Assembly: GCA_947652605.1 (NCBI GenBank) | Contig: OX393579.1 | Location: 24,697,674-24,761,673 of the forward strand | Reading direction: 5' to 3' | DNA from: Elmis aenea | Taxonomy: Eukaryota; Arthropoda; Insecta; Coleoptera; Elmidae | DNA length: 64,000 nucleotides | Shown: positions 1 to 11,658 of the stretch, one piece after another | Layout of the letters: each line of letters opens with the position of its first letter | Position numbering within the stretch: position 1 is the stretch's first letter | Notes under the pieces: generated by a model | What the model was told of the DNA's origin: nothing | What the model saw: only the letters and a program-made list of their open reading frames with translations | Databases searched by the model: none | Position numbers and translations under genes: made by a program

Positions 1-914
1 TGCTGTATTCTTAAGGTGTTTAGCGATGCGCACATTTCTCTGAGCCCAATAGAAGCAAATGTCATTTACAATTAGGCCAGTCGTAAAAGCGTTCCAACAA
101 CAGCTAATACTGGGCAATACATTTAGTAGTACATAGTTCACGCATGCGAATAAAATAGTTCATGCATTCATCCAAGGATCGGTCTTAAACTGTTTGTTGG
201 AACAAACCTATTATTTGCCTAATAAGAGTGATAATTTATTGGTTTTTAAAGCTAAATGAAGTAACTTATTATGATCAATTTGCTAATCCAAGTAAGCTCG
301 AACTAATTTTCAATTATGCTAAAAGGTAGTTTCATGGCGTTCTAATTCTTGAAAATTTTTATTAAAAAAAATACTTAAAAATATCAGTTTTTTTTATGGA
401 TGGTAAGATAAAAAATGTTGACTGTAAACTATATTTGTGTCATTCGAAAAAAAAGTTGAAAACACCTGTTTGATATCAATCAAAGTTTCGACCATTTTTT
501 ATTTTATTTTAAGCAGCTTTTTTAGCAATTTAATGGTATAAAAGAATTATACGGCTTAGGTATATTTAATAAATATCGATATATTTTAGGTAATTGTGAT
601 CTCTGCACCCTGTACAATCGATAGTTTAATAAAAAGCGGTAATTGTGTATTTTAAAACGTATTTGTAAATAAAAATTAATTGGAATACATTTGTTTCAAG
701 TTGTAATTGAGCTGTTAATTTTGAGAGTGGGATAAGTCACTATTTGCGAAAAATGAGTTAAAGCAGTTTACGATTACAAAAATGTATGGTATTTTTATCT
801 TTTAACATTTTACTTGCAATTTTTTTCAAATTCGTTGTTATTTTAGTCACCAGAAATATTTTTGTTAAAAAGAAGTGCAAATACATTTAATTAAAAAATC
901 CATAATGACGGATT
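1..914. other. AT-rich DNA, no gene recognised
   Basis: No convincing open frame or known motif. An ACCCTGTAC-like end at about 607-616 resembles the tips of the palindromic elements found elsewhere in the window, so a single decayed arm of one may lie at about 360-616. I could not find its partner arm. Confidence 0.4.
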
Positions 915-1484
915 TGGGTGGTCCACTTTTTTGAAGCAGGACTTTAACAGTCGATACAAAAACTCATTTTAAAGCGAATATTTTATATCAACATAGGTCC
1001 ATAAACGCTCAAAAGCGATCAAACTTATGAGCTAATGATTCGCGAGAATATTAATAAAATAAATCAAATTTCTCGCCAAACGGTGACAGATACGAAGAAA
1101 AGTCAAAAGACATTTTTTGTTTAAAAAATAATACTCTACGCAAAAATTAGTTAGAGTTTGATTTTGAACAGGGCCGTACTAGTATTTTATAAAACTTATT
1201 GAAATGGAGCCCCCACAACTCCGCCACTGGCTGCTTTTGTTGGTTGACATTCTCAACGAATGTGGTAACCTGTGATGTGGTGCTGTATACCAAATTTGGT
1301 TTAAATATATCTACTGGTTAAGAAACGGTTATACATTATCGATAATTTTTTCGAAAATTTCAACACCCTGTATCTTTAAAATGAAGCGTTTTTGGACGCA
1401 TGTTGACATGAAATATTCGCTTTAAAATAAGTTTTTGTATCGACTGTTAAAGTCCTGCTACAAAAAAGTGGACCACCCTGTATA
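915..1484. repeat. Palindromic element family A, copy 1 (shortened)
   Basis: The ends are inverted repeats: GGGTGGTCCACTTTTTT on the left and its complement followed by CCCTGTATA on the right. Both arms share the segments 'aggactttaacagtcgat' and 'aaagcgaatatttt'. The right arm also has the 'accaaatttggtttaaatat' block seen in copies 2 (6698-7768) and 3 (43009-44006). At 570 bp it is about half the length of those copies, and the missing sequence is from the left arm. No coding capacity. Probably a non-autonomous, foldback-like DNA transposon. Confidence 0.75.
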
Positions 1485-3289
1485 AGCCCATTTTAGCACA
1501 GTTATTTTAAAAACTTTAAACAAAGTGAAACGTTTAAAGACTTTATCACTCCTATTAATGAGGATGATTCAATAAATGAATACACTTTTATATGAAATAC
1601 TTTATATAAATTACTTATGGTTATATTTTAAAATGTACTGAAGAAATTACTTACCACTTATGTATTTTATAAATATTAATGATAATAAAAAAATACTTCT
1701 TTCTATAAACTTTATATCAAATACATTATATAAATTACTTGTAGATTATAATTTATTCATCAATTTTCTTAAATTACTGTCTTATTAAACATTACTTTAC
1801 TAAAACACCGGACCAAATCAACAAAAGTTCTTACAATTAGTTTTTATAAACTATTAATTCTGAAAGTGCCTTAAGTCACTTTACTGTAATGAAAAATGGC
1901 GATTTGTTAACGTCTGTGCGAAATTATGTATACTGAGAAAAATGTGAGTCACCGAGATAACAAATATAAGTGAAATTTTTCTATAGTTGGCATAATTTGT
2001 TTATGCACAATGTGCAAAACTGTTTATTGTCTTAAAATAGCATGAAAGTGACTTATGGCCATTTCAAAATTATAGGCTGAATTAGTAACGTAACAAGTGT
2101 TTTTCGTAAATGAATGCCTTTATAGTTATTAAATTGTAGTTTTAACAAATTTACGGGTGGAAATCGTCATAGATATTATTGTTAACTTACGTTATAACTA
2201 TTTGTTTAAACTGAGCAAGTAATAAATACACTTTTTGCTTAGACGAGTTTATGTTTAGTAGTGTGAATGACGTCAGATACCCTGGTAATAAATTATGTAT
2301 TTTCATAGCTACAGAAACGTTAAATAGTTATATCTCTTCGTATGTATTCTGTGAAAAAATCAAGGCCAATACAATTTTTGCTAATAAAAATTATGTAATT
2401 ATATTGTATCGTTCGGTGTTATTCCTGTTATCACCTTTAACCTTTTAAATTATGTCTGTCTCTCCTGAAGTTTATTAACCCTAATAAAGTATTTCGTTAA
2501 CATTAACATTAACTTCGTTAAAATGAAGGTAACATTTGTACAACATTTATTACCGCCCATTTACGATAAAACGTATAAAATTGTAGAAATTGTTCAAATT
2601 TACTACCTACGGCATGCGGTAGTGACATCTTCGAATCAATGATTGTCGTCGACTCGCTGTAAAATTCCAGCAGTTTGTCGAATCGTATTACATGCGTTGG
2701 TGGTAGAAGTTTTGAACAATTTTATGAATAATAAAATTATCCCACACGTTCTATATATAATTATCGGTTTTAGACGAGTTTTCACATTTTTTATTTATCA
2801 TCATAGTAGTTGGAACTATTGGAAAAATCGTTAGTAAAATACCTTAATAATATTTGTTTTTCATTTTATTATTAATCGTTAAAGTCTGCAATTTTGTTTT
2901 GTTTTATAAAGTTTTTCTTGAAAATATTCAAAAGGCACCGTCATATGAAGCTTTTACTCAAAATTTGTATTTATATTCAAACTATAAAATAAAAGACATA
3001 AAATATCTAGTAAGCTTACCAACTCGTCTCGGTTTGTGTGTGCTATTGCGCCCAAAGGAATTGAACAATTTTATTTGGGTGGTGTTGACGTGTAACATCT
3101 ACTAATATTAAATCGTATTTCAAATTTCAACCCCTTGTATTAAGAGGTGCTTGGGATATTTATTAAAAATTTATATTCATTTCTCCCCTTTGGCGGGTTG
3201 AAGCTCCCTCAGGAAGTGTTTTAGAACATGTGTTTGCAGTAAGTTTTCTCTTTAAATGAAGTTAAATATTTTCTCCCAAGGATCTTATA
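1485..3289. other. AT-rich DNA, no gene recognised
   Basis: Three open frames of 60-85 codons (2251-2448, 2643-2834, 2854-3105) have AT-driven composition and no recognisable motif, and I do not call them genes. At about 1588-1750 a short segment ('atataaattactt') occurs twice in direct orientation, which suggests a decayed local duplication. Confidence 0.4.
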
Positions 3290-3740
3290 ATTTTAAAACG
3301 AGCTACAGAAATCGATAACAAGTTTTAATCCTCTTCCGCCAGTATTTGTTCAATAATTTATTTTGTGTTTTATTTATGTCGGTTACTGAATCACTGTAAT
3401 CAGAATCGTTAGATGAACGTTTCGCTTGCGATATTTCAGTGAGGCTAAATTCTTCGCTTCACCTGAAGTCATTATAGTGTCGTCTTGGACCGTTTCGACC
3501 GTTTGACTTGTTCTCAATGGCTTTTCAAATGTTAACGCTGCGCGTTCCTTTGATACGGCTTGCCTGAGGTCCTACCCTTTTCTGTGCAGGATCAGTTTGT
3601 CTTACTACGTCTTCAATAACATATGCTAATATTTAGCCAGGAAGCAGCACTTATCGACGTCGTCCTTGTATGGTCCAATTTTAGAGCAACGAAATTCCAT
3701 TATAAGTTGTTTCTAAGAACTCTGATATATAACTCGAGTC
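3290..3740 (-). pseudogene. Degenerate coding relic of unknown family
   Basis: Read on the minus strand, this stretch gives three open segments in different frames that follow one another. The first contains VVRQTDPAQKRVGPQASRIK, the next KERAALTFEKPLRTSQTVET, and the last LTEISQAKRSSNDSDYSDS followed by a Lys/Arg-rich tail (LNKYWRKRIK) and a stop near 3320. The composition is hydrophilic and far less AT-driven than the surrounding DNA, which is what frameshifted former coding sequence looks like. I do not recognise the family. A transposase tail or a decayed host exon are both possible. There are no intact flanking signals. Confidence 0.35.
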
Positions 3741-4557
3741 AAAAGCAATAGATTTTTGGTACATCTTGCGCACAAAATTTCATTTCCTGTTTAACTAAAC
3801 GACATCCACTTTTGAGTTTAAAATAGCACTCTAGGTATTTTTTTGCATATTTAACGTCCACATAAAATTTCTGTTACAACGGCAAGTAGGCATTTCTTTT
3901 AAATGGCGTCATAAATTCATAAAAAAGGAAATTCAAGTCGGTTGATACACGTCTGTTTTTTTCAAATAATTTAAAGTGCATGCGTTGAGGAAGATTTTTA
4001 TTGTCAATAAGTATTTTTAAAACACTATATTTTCATTAAATGCACAATATCTTAACATTTTACGTTTATATTCATTTGGTTTAACACTTTTTCGTACATT
4101 TTGCACAGTTTAAGGATTTTAAATTTTAATATACAAGATACGAGGTGCTTCTTAAAAATCAAATACTGGAAAAGTTTGCTTACGCCGAAGTGAAATTTTA
4201 TGCACAAAATTTGCAAAATATTGCTTTTTACGACTGAAATATTATTATTGAATAAAAAATTATTATTCTTTAAAAAAATCTCTCTTAAAAAAAATCATAC
4301 CACACTAGATAGGGATAAAAAACAAGTAAATTTTGCACCCTTAAGTTTTACAACAATTTGTAATTAAAAAATCTTGAACAGGTTATGACAAGTTACTAGG
4401 AGAAAATTATAAATAATTTTACCAAGAGCAATATATGTTTGGACAAATTTGTTTTAATAGAAAGCATGGTTGCTTTATCATAATTAAAACATGTTTTTTA
4501 AAAATAATTTTGTAAACATTTATTCAATGTTTAGCCATAACATAAGTTAAGATTTAT
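3741..4557. other. AT-rich DNA, no gene recognised
   Basis: I see no open frame of note, no repeat partner elsewhere in the window and no RNA-gene-like structure. Confidence 0.4.
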
Positions 4558-6080
4558 TATACAGGGTTCTCGTTTTTCGCGAGCCACTATGGGGATCTCG
4601 TAAACGCTAAGAGTTACGACTTCGGTTAAATTGGGGCAAAGTTGTATATTCAGGTGCTTAATAATTTGACGTAAACAGAACTTATCTAGCTCTTTTAGTT
4701 TTTGAGATATAGGGAAAAAAGTAAAAAAGTGGATTTTTGTTTTTTGCTCGTAACTTTTTCATTTGATGTCAAATTTCATTTTTGTAAAAACATTTTCATG
4801 GCCACTTTTTGCAAGGAATCAGAATCCCCAGTTATATTTTCCGTGCGACGTTTCGTTTTTTTTAAACCATCATCAGGTCAATTTTTTTTTATGGACGCTA
4901 TATCTGATTTTAACGCCAATTTGTAGAGCATTTTATTCTGAATTCGACAATGTATAAGACTTGGCACTTTTTTGAAACAATTGTTGTTAAATATGGCAAA
5001 AACAAAAATTTTATTTAAAACAAATCGTAATCGGCATGGTAAATAATTGTCTCTGTCCCTTTTTCTTTGGAAACAGGTAAGTAAACCGCATAAAACTAGT
5101 AATTAAAAAAATAGGTTTTAATAAATATGTTAGGAATGCATTAACATTGTTCACTTATCAACAAATATTTTTAGAATATTTTCTTCGGTAAAGTAATAAA
5201 TTTCTCTAAAATGTGTATTTAATCCTTATTTGGCATACATTTATTTGTACCAAAAAATAACGAGTTATGCCTTTTATCTGCGTTAATGACTTCTAATAAG
5301 CAAAAGGCGTAAACAGATTTCTAGACGTTTTTTGTAAACTATGAACACATATTATTTGATTACGAACATTTTGTTACAAATAATTGTATGTCAAATAAGG
5401 GATTAAATACACATTTTAGAGACATTTATTACTTAACCGAAGAAAATATTCTAAGAATATTTGCTAATAAGTGAACAATGTTAATGCAATCCTAACATAT
5501 TTATTAATACCGATTTTTTTAATTAAATCCCTTTAATAGTAATTTCATACGGTTTACTTACGTGCTTCCAAGGAAAAAGGGACAAAGACAATTATTTATC
5601 ATGCCGATTAGGATTTGTTTTAAATAAAATATTTGTTTTTGCCATTTTTAACAACAATTGTTTCAAAAAAAGTGCCAACTGTTATACATTGTCGAATTCA
5701 GAATAAAATGCTCTACAAATTGGCGTTAAAATCAGATATAGCGTCCATAAGAAAATATTGACCTAATGATGGTTTTAAAAAACGAAACGTCGCATGAAAA
5801 ATATAATTGGGGAATTTGATTCCTTGCAAAAAGTGGCCATGAAAATGTTTTTACAAAAATGAAATTCGACATCAAATAAAAAAGTTACGGGCAAAAAACA
5901 AAAATCCACTTTTTTACTTTTTTCCCTATATCTCAAAAAATAAAAAAGCTACATAAGTTCTGTTTGCATCAAATTATTAAGCACCTGAATATACAACTTT
6001 GCCCCAATGTAACCGAAGTCGTAACTCTTACCGTTTACGAGATCCCTATAGTGGCCAGCGAAAAACGAGAACCCTGTATA
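4558..6080. repeat. Palindromic element family B
   Basis: A 1.52-kb near-palindrome. It begins TATACAGGGTTCTCGTTTTT and ends with the complement ...AACGAGAACCCTGTATA. Matching blocks can be followed inward on both arms, for example 'ggggcaaagttgtatattca' against its complement near 5995, and 'ttaacattgttcacttat' near 5142 against its complement near 5470. The axis is near 5310. The short open frames inside are not conserved between the arms and are not genes. Both arms carry a hammerhead-like core (4847-4876 minus, 5763-5793 plus). No transposase is encoded. Confidence 0.85.
4847..4876 (-). ncRNA. Hammerhead-ribozyme-like core (hypothetical)
   Basis: On the minus strand CTGATGA is followed by a weak GTTT/AAAC stem, then GAAAC and GTC, the order of the conserved hammerhead core. 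I cannot find a convincing stem I, so activity is doubtful. The opposite arm (5763-5793) has CTAATGA, which breaks the core. Confidence 0.2.
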
Positions 6081-6544
6081 CAGGCACATGCAAATTCCTT
6101 TTAAGCATGAGACTCTTGCTTTTTACATTTGCTGGAGGGCAGCGTTCAGTTTGTCAACGCTACTAAATTTGATGCTGGTTAATAATATTCCAGTCCAAAT
6201 ATTTTCTGCTTGTTTAATTTTAAGGGTGCTTTTGTAAATAAACTTTTTAGAGAATTATTTACAAATTTAATAAGTTTGTATCATATTATGTTGAGTTTCG
6301 AAAAAAAGTCTGTCATAGTGTGTAATTATAAAATACAAGCTGAACAATTTTTTCACAATAATGGGGGCACCAAATTTTCTTCATTCATTGTGACAGGCGA
6401 CGAATCTTCCGTTTCTCTTTTAGGAGTTCCTACCCTACAATGGTATTAGGAAGATGAGCATTAGACAATAATTAAGTAGCAGCGAACAATCAAACAAGTA
6501 ATGTATGCAGTTTTCTTTAGAAACATATGTCAAACCTGTAGTGC

Positions 6545-7908
6545 TTAACACGTTGGCTGCCGCCATATACAATAAGATTTTACAGCGGCCGCAATAAAAT
6601 AGGGTAGAATCAATTAGTGCAAAAAATTGCGCTCAGATAGCAACACAGTTAAACTCGAATCAAAATCAGATGCATGGAGATTTCCAGGGTGCCGTTCTAT
6701 ACAGGGTGGTCTACTTTTTTGTAGCAGGACTTTAACTTTCGATAGAAAAACTTATTTTAAAGCGAATATTTCATATCAACATTGGTCCTTAAACGCTTTA
6801 TTTTAAAGATACAGGGTGTTGAAATTTTCGAAAAAATATCATTAATTTTTAACCGTTTCTCAACCAGCAGATATATTTAAACCAAATTTGGTATACAGTC
6901 CCACCTTACATGTGATAATGTCAAGTCCCACAAGCAACCATTAACGGAGTCGTGCAGGTTCAGTTTTAATAAATTTTATAAAAAACTATAAGACGGCCCT
7001 GTTTAAAATCAAATTTGGTTTTGGGTAAAGTATTTTATTCTAAACAAAGAGTGTTTCTTGACTTTTCTTCGTATCTGCCACCGGTTGGCGCGAAATTTGA
7101 TTTATTTTACAATTCTCGCGAAACATTTGTTCATAAGTTCGATCTAAAAATATCGCAAAAAGCAAAAAATTGCAAATTGCAGAGTAAATGCTGATAAATC
7201 GCTAATTTAGCGGAACCTCTTTCGTCATTATTAGCATTTTCAGTTATTAAAAACTGCAAAAATCGGTAATTACTGCTTTATTTCGAATATTAGCGATATT
7301 TTTAGATAGAATTTATGAGCAAATTTTTCGCGAGAATAGTAAAATAAATCAAATTTTGCGCCAAACGGTGGTAGATATGAAGAAAAGTCAGGAAACACTA
7401 TTTGTTTAAAATAAAATTTTCTACCCAAAAACAAGTTTAAGTTTGATTTTCAACAGGGCCGTACCAATTTTTTTATAAAATCTATTGAAACTGAACCCCC
7501 ACAACTCCGCGACTGGTTGTTTGAGGGGGTTAACATTCTCACCGAATGTGGTAACCTGTAAGGTGGTGCTGTATACCAAATTTGGTTTAAATATATCTAC
7601 TGGTTGAGAAACGGTTAAAAATTATCGATATTTTTTCGAAAATTTTAACACCCTGTATCTTTAAAATGAAGCGTTTATGGACCCATATTGATATGGAATA
7701 TTTGCTTTAAAATAAGTTTTTCTATCGACTTTTAAAGTCCTGATACACAAAAGTGGACTACCCTGTATAACTTAAACCCTTATTCACAAGCTACGTAATA
7801 GAAACATTGATATTCATACGGCTGTTGAGTAATAAACGAGATTCTCACGGCACAGCAGTAAACTTTTCTGAAGATCGCCGGCGATCCTTACGGCAGCCAA
7901 TGTGTTGA
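6545..7908. mobile_element. TTAA-flanked (piggyBac-type) MITE hosting palindrome A2
   Basis: The left end reads TTAACACGTTGGCTGCCGCC. The right end reads ...ACGGCAGCCAATGTGTTGA. These are inverted repeats abutting TTAA on the left and TTGA (one change) on the right. A TTAA duplication is the hallmark of piggyBac-type transposition. Only about 150 bp on each side belongs to this element; the middle is palindrome A copy 2. No transposase sequence is present. The same CACRTTGNNTGCC-type end recurs at 33807-34112. Confidence 0.7.
6698..7768. repeat. Palindromic element family A, copy 2
   Basis: Starts TATACAGGGTGGTCTACTTT and ends AAGTGGACTACCCTGTATA. The arms match over most of their length ('aaagcgaatatttcatatca' left, complement near 7700; 'accaaatttggtataca' left, complement near 7575). 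At 1.07 kb it is the fullest copy together with A3. It sits inside the TTAA element 6545-7908 and so inserted after it. Confidence 0.85.
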
Positions 7909-8189
7909 TTGTAATTCATTTGTGTGTTGAGCCATTAAAATATTATTGGAAATATAATTTATATTAGGTATATTGGAATATACTTTGTTTATAAAGAAAT
8001 ATCATTTTAAGTTGTAATTGTAAAACATATAATATCATATTACCAAATATAAACCAATTATATCTACTATTATTCACATGAACTAAGTACTAATTTTTAA
8101 AGTTGCGGTGTACAAAGTACCTACGTCACGCGCACGGTCTTGTAATAATAAAAAGCGCGCTCGGTCGAGGGTTACACAATAGTTATTTA

Positions 8190-8545
8190 TGTATCAAGGC
8201 CAAAAAGTACGTTTTGGCCGAGGTGCATATTACATTTTTTGTGCGATCGAATTAAAAACAATTTAAATTTGTAGTAATTTTCAAAATTATAGGTTAGAAA
8301 CTACGTGACATTGTGTCACTGACAGATGACGGCGTATGTACTGCATTACCGGCCCTCTCCTTAGCAACGGCCGTAAAATTTACTTTTTCGGCCGTTGCTA
8401 AGGGTAACGGCCTGAAAAGTAACTTTTACGGCCGTTGCTAAGGATAGGGCCGGTAATGCAGTACTTTATGATTGCTAACGCGTCCGTCAAACAGCTGTTT
8501 CTAGTACGATCGCACAAAAAATATTTTGATACAAAATAAAAAATC
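8190..8545. repeat. Palindromic region around a GC-rich hairpin
   Basis: Outer matching blocks 'acattttttgtgcgatcg' (near 8233) and 'cgatcgcacaaaaaatattt' (near 8508) are inverted. They enclose a near-perfect hairpin at 8338-8464 with arms beginning GTACTGCATTACCGGCCCT. Inside the hairpin, TTAGCAACGGCCGT and its complement occur repeatedly, giving alternative foldings. Probably a small MITE; I could not assign a target duplication. Confidence 0.65.
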
Positions 8546-10784
8546 ATACTGTAACAGATTTTACTGGCACCTTTGTTATTAAATACTTTTTTTTAAATCA
8601 TTTAATGTACAATGCTTAGAAGCATAGGAGATTTTCGTGCTAGTATCTAATTATCAAATATTTGTGAATCAATCTTTTATCTTATTTTCAGTGGAACTCA
8701 AGGTTTAGAGCAGCCCCTAAGGGCGCACAAAGTAAATTAAGCAGGACAAATTACTTGAAATTAAAGTTATTGTAATTTATTTTGTTGTCTTTTATTAATT
8801 TAAAACATGTTGCGGATTTATATGCAAATTAAGTTGAAAATACAGAGTATTATGTACAAATCAGCCGTTATGGATTTTGTGTTCGTGTCGTTTTTTAATT
8901 AGTACGTGGGTGTGTGCGCGATTGAATTGTTCGTGTCTTTGTGATATTGTGTTTTTGTAATTGCAAGTCTATGAATAGGTGTGCGCTAAAAATATGACGA
9001 TCCTGCGGACCCGACCTGATTGCGATAACCGTTTAAGCGGACTTTGATTACGCTACCATACTAGTGTGCCCTCTGCCAGCTGTAACTTGCTCAAAAAGCT
9101 ACAGCACCAAGTCAGAATTAGGAGCAAACCCCAAGATTATCCTGAAAGCTACCTCGCCAAGATTCTTGAACAGGTTCACAAGGATTACTGGTACCTGTGG
9201 TAACTTGCTTAAAGACAGAATATCAGTTGAATATAACCACAGGCCAAGGTCATCTTCATCTAAGAAGTTGTTTTTTTGAGTGTACTCTTTTTGTTTTTAT
9301 ACATATTTTTGGTGGCGAAGGATGATAAATCAAGTAAAATAGAAAAAATTTGTTGTTTTGAACAGAAGGCAACACTAGATTTTGATAATTAGGTGAAAAA
9401 TGAAGTCGCCTCTTAATGAAATTCTCCACGCTTTAGCGGTCTTTGTACACGTTACAGTCTTCGTTTCCAGGTTTGGAAGCTCGTCTTCTTTGTTAAAGGT
9501 TTGTCGGTTGACCATGTTATCGTGTTTTGCTTTTTAAAAACCGAGTCGTTTCCTTACTTATACAGTTTTATACTGAGAATAAAAATGTAATAATAGCAAT
9601 ATCATTTGTGGTTTTTATTTGAAACTTTGAAGATCTCTAATTTAACTCATTCTATAGCTTTACGAGATACCAATGGTTACCATCTTTTTTAAAACATCCT
9701 GTATAAACTGCTTACATTTTGTGTATTAAGCGTTGTTTGAATTTATTATGAAAATGTGAGCAGCGAGAGAAAAGAGAAACGAACTTTTTTAAACTTCCTT
9801 TTAGCTGAAAGTATAATGATTGCTACCGTTTGTAAAGTTTTCGCTTCACTTGCACGTAAGAAATTTTCAGGAGTTAGCTAAACAGATCGTAAAACTCGCG
9901 GTGCACAGCGAAAATAGTTCTGCAGGAGCAATAACTTCAAAATCTTGTTTAAATCATAGTAATAAACAAAACAACAATTAAAGTTGAGTATTTGCACGTG
10001 TAGCTACAATGTAAAACTTCAAACTAAACATTCTGCTTTAACAATACGTGTTTAATAGGGATTACAAAATTACCATTTTTGCCTTTTCCGGTAATATATA
10101 AAAAAAAACAGTTACCAGTAATACCAGTAAAATGGGTTCATTAAAAATAACTTTAATTAACAAAATTATTCGACAAAAAGAGTAATTTTAAACTCGTTTT
10201 GAGCATTAAAATGCGCTGGAAGGATACGCAAATTATCTTATGTAAGTTAGGTTGTCTAGTTGTGATCGAATTTTGGTGCAAAATAAGCCTGCGGCAGAAA
10301 ATGCTTGTTTTAAACAAACAATTTCAGCCTTAATTGTTAGCAAATGATTATAAACTAGATATAAATATCTATCACGTGATGTTATTATTAAAAAACGTTT
10401 TTATAATATTTCGGACTACTTTTAAAATATTGTTTGTAACATGCGTATTAAATTTGCTGAAATAAAATCGTTTCTAAATTATCTGTTGAAGACGTTCTTT
10501 TAACGAGTGTATTTATTGAATATTCTGTTTTGAGCATGGCAACAATATCTTTGTCATTATCGGCATTGTTATTGTTCAGGACAATTTAATTTTCATAGCT
10601 TTCATGCAGTCGTCTGTCTTTGCTATAACCAATCAAGTTATAGTAAGCAGTCTTTGGTATTATATTAAATAAACTTTATTCATTATTTTTATCGATTTTT
10701 TTCACTCTAGTGAAGCAATTGTAAAACAAGTAAGTAATTATATCGTCTCTCTCATATTCTTTTTATTATTGTTTTGTTTGTTTG
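8546..10784. other. No recognised gene; one unexplained open stretch
   Basis: Mostly AT-rich. At about 9029-9199 a plus-strand frame, bounded by stops and lacking an ATG, reads ...NLLKKLQHQVRIRSKPQDYP and on to KILEQVHKDYWYLW. It is less AT-rich than its surroundings, and a short motif (CNLLKK and, in another frame, CGNLLKD) appears twice at the DNA level. I do not recognise it. At about 9690-9703 'catcctgtata' looks like the isolated tip of a palindromic element. The rest shows nothing. Confidence 0.3.
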
Positions 10785-11576
10785 TTTGCAGATGACACTG
10801 CTATTCTTACAGTGGCAGACAACTCAAAAATTAAAACGCGGTATCGGCAAGGCGAGCGCATGGATCGACAAGTGGCGTATTAAATGAAGACAAACCATGT
10901 AAAATTTTACCAATAGACGAACCACGTAAATTTCTGCTAAACTAAATAACACCATACTCTAATACTGCTGTATCTTGGAATGACGCTGGACACCAAAGAG
11001 TGATGGAAAGCTCATATCAAGAAAAAACGTAAAGAACTAGGCTTGAAATACAAAAGTATGTACTGGTTATTGGGACGCAAATCTCATTTGTTCATACAAA
11101 ACAAGTAAATAATAAACAAACAAGCACTGTGACACAACTTTGAGGGTGTAGCAAAAAGACTAACGTAGAGATAATAAAACGCTTCGAAAGCAAATTAAAA
11201 GGTCCAAACACACCGGCGCGATCTCGAAACGGGCGCGGGCGCGATCACGATAATTGGTAACCATGTTTACTTACTTACGTAACCAGGTTACTAATTGTCG
11301 TGACCGCGCCCGCGACCGCGACCGCAACCGCGTCGAGATCGCGCCGGTGTGAGTTGACCTTTAATAAGAAATATCCTGGATGTGCCCTGATACGTGCGCA
11401 ACGGCGACACCCATCGAGATCTCAATATTATCTAAGTAGAAGACGAAATCAAAAAAGTTGCAATAAAACACTGAATAAACTACGGGACCAAGCAAATACC
11501 CAAATACACAACTACATGAAAGAAGAATGTGCGGAGGTTAAAACGAGTGAAACCTTTCGACCTAAGTGCAAACTAA
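10785..11576 (+). pseudogene. Jockey-type LINE reverse transcriptase, 5'-truncated and broken
   Basis: Fragment of a non-LTR retrotransposon reverse transcriptase, which copies LINE RNA into DNA at the target nick. It begins at the catalytic FADDTAIL box (10785-10808). It continues, with frameshifts, through ASAWIDKWRIK, then YLGMTLDTKE with a stop in place of the next codon, KSMYWLLGRKSH, and QL-stop-GCSKKTNVEIIKRFESK. After the hairpin insertion at 11199-11360 it resumes with RNILDVP-stop-YVRNGDTHRDLN and ends RRLKRVKPFDLSAN before a stop at 11574-11576. This order matches Jockey-clade C-termini. Truncation just upstream of the FADD box is the usual LINE 5' truncation. The second copy at 55681-55990 has the same ending (RRLKRVKPFELVQ), so both belong to one family. 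Confidence 0.8.
11199..11360. mobile_element. GC-rich hairpin MITE flanked by TTAA
   Basis: Inverted repeats GGTCCAAACACACCGGCGCG and CGCCGGTGTGAGTTGACC enclose a centre rich in CGCG runs, in strong contrast to the AT-rich surroundings. TTAA abuts both sides (11195-11198 and 11361-11364). It interrupts the Jockey reading frame between ESK and RNI and so is younger than the LINE. The 98-codon open frame crossing its right arm is an artefact. Confidence 0.7.
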
Positions 11577-11658
11577 GCACTAAAGTGCAGGTGTAGTGTT
11601 ATTATTGCTAAATGGCTAATACGAAAAAAATTGTTAGACACCAGTGAGTGAGACAATG

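Noticed and set aside
10745..10883. A splice acceptor (pyrimidine tract then TTTGCAG) followed by a short C-terminal host exon reading DTAILTVADNSKIK.
   Set aside because: The frame is FADDTAIL, the reverse transcriptase catalytic box, and the sequence continues through WIDKWRIK, YLGMTLD and later Jockey motifs. It is a 5'-truncated LINE.
11300..11596. A 98-codon plus-strand gene starting with Thr/Ala repeats.
   Set aside because: It runs across the right arm of the GC-rich hairpin and then out of frame through the Jockey tail.
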